Shown: positions 6,062 to 9,097 of the stretch, in pieces
Layout of the letters: each line of letters begins with the position of its first letter
How positions within the stretch are numbered: position 1 is the stretch's first letter
Source: Bryobacteraceae bacterium
GTDB lineage: Bacteria > Acidobacteriota > Terriglobia > Bryobacterales > Bryobacteraceae
DNA: 9,097 bases
Assembly (NCBI GenBank): GCA_030039005.1
Contig: JASHQT010000379.1
Coordinates: forward strand, 1 to 9,097
Reading direction: 5' to 3'
Made by a program: the position numbers and the translations under genes
The notes under the pieces: generated by a model
The model's database searches: none
The model's input: the letters and a program-made list of their open reading frames with translations, nothing else
Told to the model about the DNA's origin: nothing

Positions 6062-8104
6062 ACCGCCTAGCGCCATCAGCAGAAACGCATAATCGAACGC
6101 CGTTTCCTTGATGGTTTCGTACCGGCCCGACGGCCCGAAGTGCCCGCTTTCGAGATCGGTTTTGAGCAGCAGAATGTTCGAATCGGTCTTCAGCGCGCGG
6201 AGCTTCGCTACCCACTTGGCCGGCTCCCAATAGGAAACGCGCGGATCGTTCAAGCCCGCGGTGACCAGCATCATCGGATATTCGCGCGCGGTGACGTTAT
6301 CGTAGGGCGAATAGGAGCGGATGTACTTGTAGTATTGCTCGTCTTCCGGATTGCCCCATTCCTCGTACTCGGCCATCGTGAGCGGCAGCGTTGGGTCGAG
6401 CATTGTATTCAACGTGTCGACAAACGGCACCTTGGCGATGGCGGCGTGAAACAGCTCGGGCCGCAGATTGAGCACCGCGCCCATCAGCAGGCCGCCCGCG
6501 CTGCCGCCCATGATCCCAAGGCGCGAGCTCGACGTATAACGCTGCGCAATCAGGTGTTCGGCGCAGGCGATGAAATCGGTGAACGTGTTCTTCTTTTCGA
6601 GCAGCTTGCCGTGGTCGCGCCATTCTTCGCCCAGCTCGGCGCCGCCGCGAATGTGCGCTATGGCGAAAACGAACCCGCGGTCGAGCAGGCTCAGGCGGTC
6701 CGAGGAAAATCGCGGGTCGATGCTGTGGCCATACGCGCCGTAGCCGTAAAGTAGCAGCGCGCTCGCGCCGTTGCGTTCAAAGCCCTTCTTATACACCAAT
6801 GAAACCGGCACTTCCGCGCCATCGGGCGCTTTCGCGAAAATGCGTTCGGACCGGTATTGCGAGGCATCGTAGCCGCCGCGCACTTCGTACTGCTTCTTCA
6901 ATTCGCGCTCGCGCGTGCGGACATTGTAATCGAAGACGGACAAAGGCGTGACCAGCGAGGTATAGCTGAAACGTAACAGGTCCGTTTTATACTCCGCATT
7001 GCCTGAAGCTGAAACGGTGTAAACCGGCTCGGGAAAATCGATGTAATGCGAGAACGCGCCCGATCCATCGCGAATGCAAATCCGTTCCAGGCCCGTCTGA
7101 CGCTCGTAAATCACCTGGTGATCCTCGAAGGAATCGACGCCCTCGATGGTCACCTGCGCGCGGGCGGAAATTACCTCGTGCCAGGACTCCTCCGAAGGAT
7201 TCGAGATCTCCGTCCGCATCAACCGGAAGTTTTTCGCGCCGTCGTTGGTGCGGACGTAGAAATACTCGCCGTGATGCGACGCGTCATACTCAATTCCTTG
7301 CCGGCGCGGCAGCATCACGCGAAACTCGCCGCGAGGATTGTCCGCTTCGAGATAACGCAGCTCGGAGGTCAGGGGACTCGAAAGGTCGATGAACAGGAAC
7401 CGGCGGCTGCGCGTCTTTTGCAGCGCGAGTGCAAAACGGCCGTCAGTCTCCTCATAAACCAATGTGTCCGAGGCCTCTCCGAGCGTATGTCGAAAAGCCC
7501 GATACGGCCGTTTCGCCTCATCGAGGACGGTGTAAAAGAAAGTGCGGTTATCGTTGGCCCATTCGAGCGTGTAATACGTGTTGGCGATGCGATCCGGCAA
7601 CAGCTCGCCGGTTTCGAGATTCTTCACGTAAATGGTATATGCTTCGTCGCCTTCCAGATCGATGGAGTATGCGAGCAGCCGGTGATCGGGGCTGACGGCG
7701 AAATTTCCGACCCGAAAATATTTCTGTCCTTCGGCGAGGATGTTGCCGTCCAACAGGATCTGCTCCGGGGCATCTTCGTCACCGAAGGGGCTGCGATGTT
7801 TTCGGCACTGGATGGAGTAGGCTTTGCCTTCCTCGGTGCGCGTGTAGTAGAAAAAGTCGTCGCGTTTGACGGGCACGGAGAGATCGGTTTCCTGGATGCG
7901 GCCGAGAATCTCGTGATACAGCCCGTCTCGAAGCGATCGGGTGGGCGCCATCACTTCCTCCGTGTAGCGGTTCTCCGCCTCGAGATACGGAATCACGCCG
8001 GGATCGGCGCGCTCGCGCAGCCAGAAGTAAGGATCGTTCCGTGTCTCGCCGTGGCGCGTAATTTCATGCGGGATGATTTTGGCGCGGGGAGGAACGGAAG
8101 CCAA
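6044..8104 (-). CDS. ptrB: Oligopeptidase B (S9A prolyl-oligopeptidase family)
   Basis: This 686-residue cytoplasmic serine peptidase would cleave short peptides after Arg or Lys. The N-terminus (KIIPHEITRHGE at 9-20, DPYFWLRE at 24-31) is the family's usual opening; a seven-bladed beta-propeller region follows (about 75-415), then the alpha/beta-hydrolase domain. Catalytic residues are visible: Ser535 in GGSAGG (533-538), Asp620 in LNDPRV (618-623) and His655 in SGHFG (653-657). These sit at almost the same positions as in E. coli PtrB. The acidic EYEEWGNPED stretch (579-588) matches the S1 region that binds basic P1 side chains, so Arg/Lys specificity is probably kept. There is no signal peptide. 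The start is the TTG at 8104; the codon just upstream is the in-frame TAG stop of the preceding gene, and no other start codon fits before the conserved opening. It has normal length and no broken motifs. Confidence 0.95.
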   Translation of the reverse strand: MASVPPRAKIIPHEITRHGETRNDPYFWLRERADPGVIPYLEAENRYTEEVMAPTRSLRDGLYHEILGRIQETDLSVPVKRDDFFYYTRTEEGKAYSIQCRKHRSPFGDEDAPEQILLDGNILAEGQKYFRVGNFAVSPDHRLLAYSIDLEGDEAYTIYVKNLETGELLPDRIANTYYTLEWANDNRTFFYTVLDEAKRPYRAFRHTLGEASDTLVYEETDGRFALALQKTRSRRFLFIDLSSPLTSELRYLEADNPRGEFRVMLPRRQGIEYDASHHGEYFYVRTNDGAKNFRLMRTEISNPSEESWHEVISARAQVTIEGVDSFEDHQVIYERQTGLERICIRDGSGAFSHYIDFPEPVYTVSASGNAEYKTDLLRFSYTSLVTPLSVFDYNVRTRERELKKQYEVRGGYDASQYRSERIFAKAPDGAEVPVSLVYKKGFERNGASALLLYGYGAYGHSIDPRFSSDRLSLLDRGFVFAIAHIRGGAELGEEWRDHGKLLEKKNTFTDFIACAEHLIAQRYTSSSRLGIMGGSAGGLLMGAVLNLRPELFHAAIAKVPFVDTLNTMLDPTLPLTMAEYEEWGNPEDEQYYKYIRSYSPYDNVTAREYPMMLVTAGLNDPRVSYWEPAKWVAKLRALKTDSNILLLKTDLESGHFGPSGRYETIKETAFDYAFLLMALGGHAFNQ

Positions 8105-9097
8105 CTACTGGCTCTCCTCTTTGCCCATGTACAACTCGCTCACTACGTGCCGATGATTCTCCAGCACGCGATTGCGCCGCACCTTCATAGTGGGTGTCAG
8201 CTCGCCCAATTCGATCGAAAAATCTCGCTCCAGAATCCGAAATTTTCGAATCTGCTCGAAAGGCGCCAGCTTGCGATTCACCCGCGCCACCGCTTTCTTT
8301 ACTTCGGCCTCTGGTGACCCCACTCCATCCGTGGCGTTCACGGTCAGCAAAGCAGTGACGTACGGGAGCCGGTCGCCGATCAGTACCACCTGATTGATGA
8401 TGGGCTCGGTTTTGAACAGCATTTCAATGCGCGCCGGATAAATCTTCTTGCCATTGGAGGAAACGATCAGCTCTTTCTTGCGCCCGGTGATATAGACGTA
8501 GCCTTCGGCATCGAATTCAGCGATGTCGCCGGTGTAGAGCCAGCCGTCTCTCAGTACGGACGCAGTGGCTTCCGGATCGTTATGGTAGCCGGAAAACAGC
8601 GTGGGACTCTTGACCAGCAATTCTCCGTCTTCGGCCAGCCGCAATTCCACGCCGGGAAGTTTCACGCCGATGCTTCCCGACTTCGGACGATCGGGTGGGT
8701 TCAGGCAGACCACGCCGCCCTCAGTGAGCCCGTAACCCTCGATCAGCGGCATGCCGATGGCGGCGTAAAAGCGCGCCAGATCCCGGCCGAGTGGCGCCGC
8801 GCCGGACGCCGCTAGGCGTATGCGGCCGCCCAAACGAGTGCGAATTTTCGAGAACACCAGGCTATCGGCGATTTTCAGGAGCGCCCGCATCGTCTTCGGG
8901 ACAGGCTTGCCTTCTTCGCGCAGGCGGCTCACTTCGGCGCCCAATCCCACGGCGCCCTCGAACATCTTTCTCGCGGCGGCGCTCTTTTTTTTGACTTCCG
9001 CGTTGATGCTGGCGAAGACACGCTCCCATACGCGTGGAGGCGCCAGTAGAAAAGTCGGCCGAATGGTCTTCAGTTCGTGCGGCAGCTTGGCGAGGCT
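8105..9097 (-). CDS. Long-chain acyl-CoA synthetase (AMP-forming), C-terminal 330 residues; 5' end outside the window
   Basis: The frame is open from the window edge at 9097 to the TAG at 8107-8105. An internal Met at 8965 is not the real start, because the residues before it (LPHELKTIRPTFLLAPPRVW at 5-24 of the visible part) are the conserved RPT...PRVWE region of FadD15-type synthetases. Visible adenylate-forming signatures are LAASGAAPL (95-103), YGLTEGG (122-128, where most relatives have YGxTET), GWLYTGD (185-191, Asp for ribose binding), GRKKELIVSSNGKKI (205-219), and LTPTMKVRR near the C-terminus, whose Lys305 matches the catalytic lysine of the adenylation step. The enzyme would activate fatty acids to acyl-CoA via acyl-AMP. 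The ATP-binding P-loop is off-window. It ends exactly where ptrB begins, so the two are probably one transcript. The unusual TEGG variant could affect substrate choice. Confidence 0.9.
   Translation of the reverse strand, partial: SLAKLPHELKTIRPTFLLAPPRVWERVFASINAEVKKKSAAARKMFEGAVGLGAEVSRLREEGKPVPKTMRALLKIADSLVFSKIRTRLGGRIRLAASGAAPLGRDLARFYAAIGMPLIEGYGLTEGGVVCLNPPDRPKSGSIGVKLPGVELRLAEDGELLVKSPTLFSGYHNDPEATASVLRDGWLYTGDIAEFDAEGYVYITGRKKELIVSSNGKKIYPARIEMLFKTEPIINQVVLIGDRLPYVTALLTVNATDGVGSPEAEVKKAVARVNRKLAPFEQIRKFRILERDFSIELGELTPTMKVRRNRVLENHRHVVSELYMGKEESQ
8114..8119 (-). promoter_or_regulatory. Ribosome binding site for the TTG start of ptrB
   Basis: GAGGAG on the minus strand (8119-8114) lies 9 nt before the TTG at 8104, inside the last codons of the acyl-CoA synthetase gene (its Glu-Glu). 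It supports re-initiation at TTG directly after the TAG stop. Confidence 0.6.

Noticed and set aside
7046..8317. A 423-codon plus-strand open frame opposite ptrB and the 3' end of the acyl-CoA synthetase gene
   Set aside because: It lies wholly antisense to two genes with intact family motifs, runs across their junction because both share one frame, and its translation shows no recognisable domain. High GC makes long antisense frames common.
1..9097. CRISPR array, insertion sequence, tRNA or prophage signals
   Set aside because: No regularly spaced direct repeats, transposase-like proteins, terminal inverted repeats or tRNA-like folds were seen; nearly all of the window is coding.

Overview
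The window is a gene-dense, GC-rich stretch of about 9.1 kb from a bacterial chromosome, with no RNA genes, mobile elements or CRISPR array that I can see. Gene content (an exported two-domain VOC protein, a CitE-like lyase and a Tat-exported xanthine-dehydrogenase-family enzyme) and codon use suggest a soil Gram-negative, most likely an acidobacterium of the Solibacter/Bryobacter type. That assignment is from general impression, not from a search.

Layout. At the left edge (1-79, minus strand) is the first 26 codons of an exported protein that runs out of the window. It is divergent from a five-gene plus-strand operon (111-6054): a secreted double-VOC protein; a HpcH/HpaI/CitE-like lyase; and the [2Fe-2S] (Tat signal), molybdopterin and FAD subunits of a molybdenum hydroxylase. 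The genes overlap by 4 bp or are 19 bp apart, so they are almost certainly co-transcribed and translationally coupled. On the right, two minus-strand genes run towards the operon: the C-terminal 330 residues of a long-chain acyl-CoA synthetase (9097-8105, 5' end outside the window) and a complete oligopeptidase B (8104-6044). These two touch with no spacer. The operon and the minus-strand pair are convergent, and their coding ends overlap by 11 bp over a perfect 10-bp inverted repeat.

How the genes may work together. The molybdenum enzyme has the three-subunit composition of periplasmic aldehyde oxidoreductases such as E. coli PaoABC, including the twin-arginine signal on the small subunit and a four-cysteine loop in the FAD subunit that could carry an extra [4Fe-4S] cluster. 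Gene order is small-large-medium, whereas paoABC is small-medium-large. The enzyme probably oxidises an aldehyde or N-heterocycle outside the cytoplasm, and the lyase could cleave a downstream CoA-thioester or oxo-acid in the cytoplasm. The substrate cannot be read from the sequence. The minus-strand pair (fatty-acid activation, peptide cleavage) looks like unrelated housekeeping.

There is no gene-free stretch above 300 bases. The longest non-coding gap is the 31-bp divergent region at 80-110.
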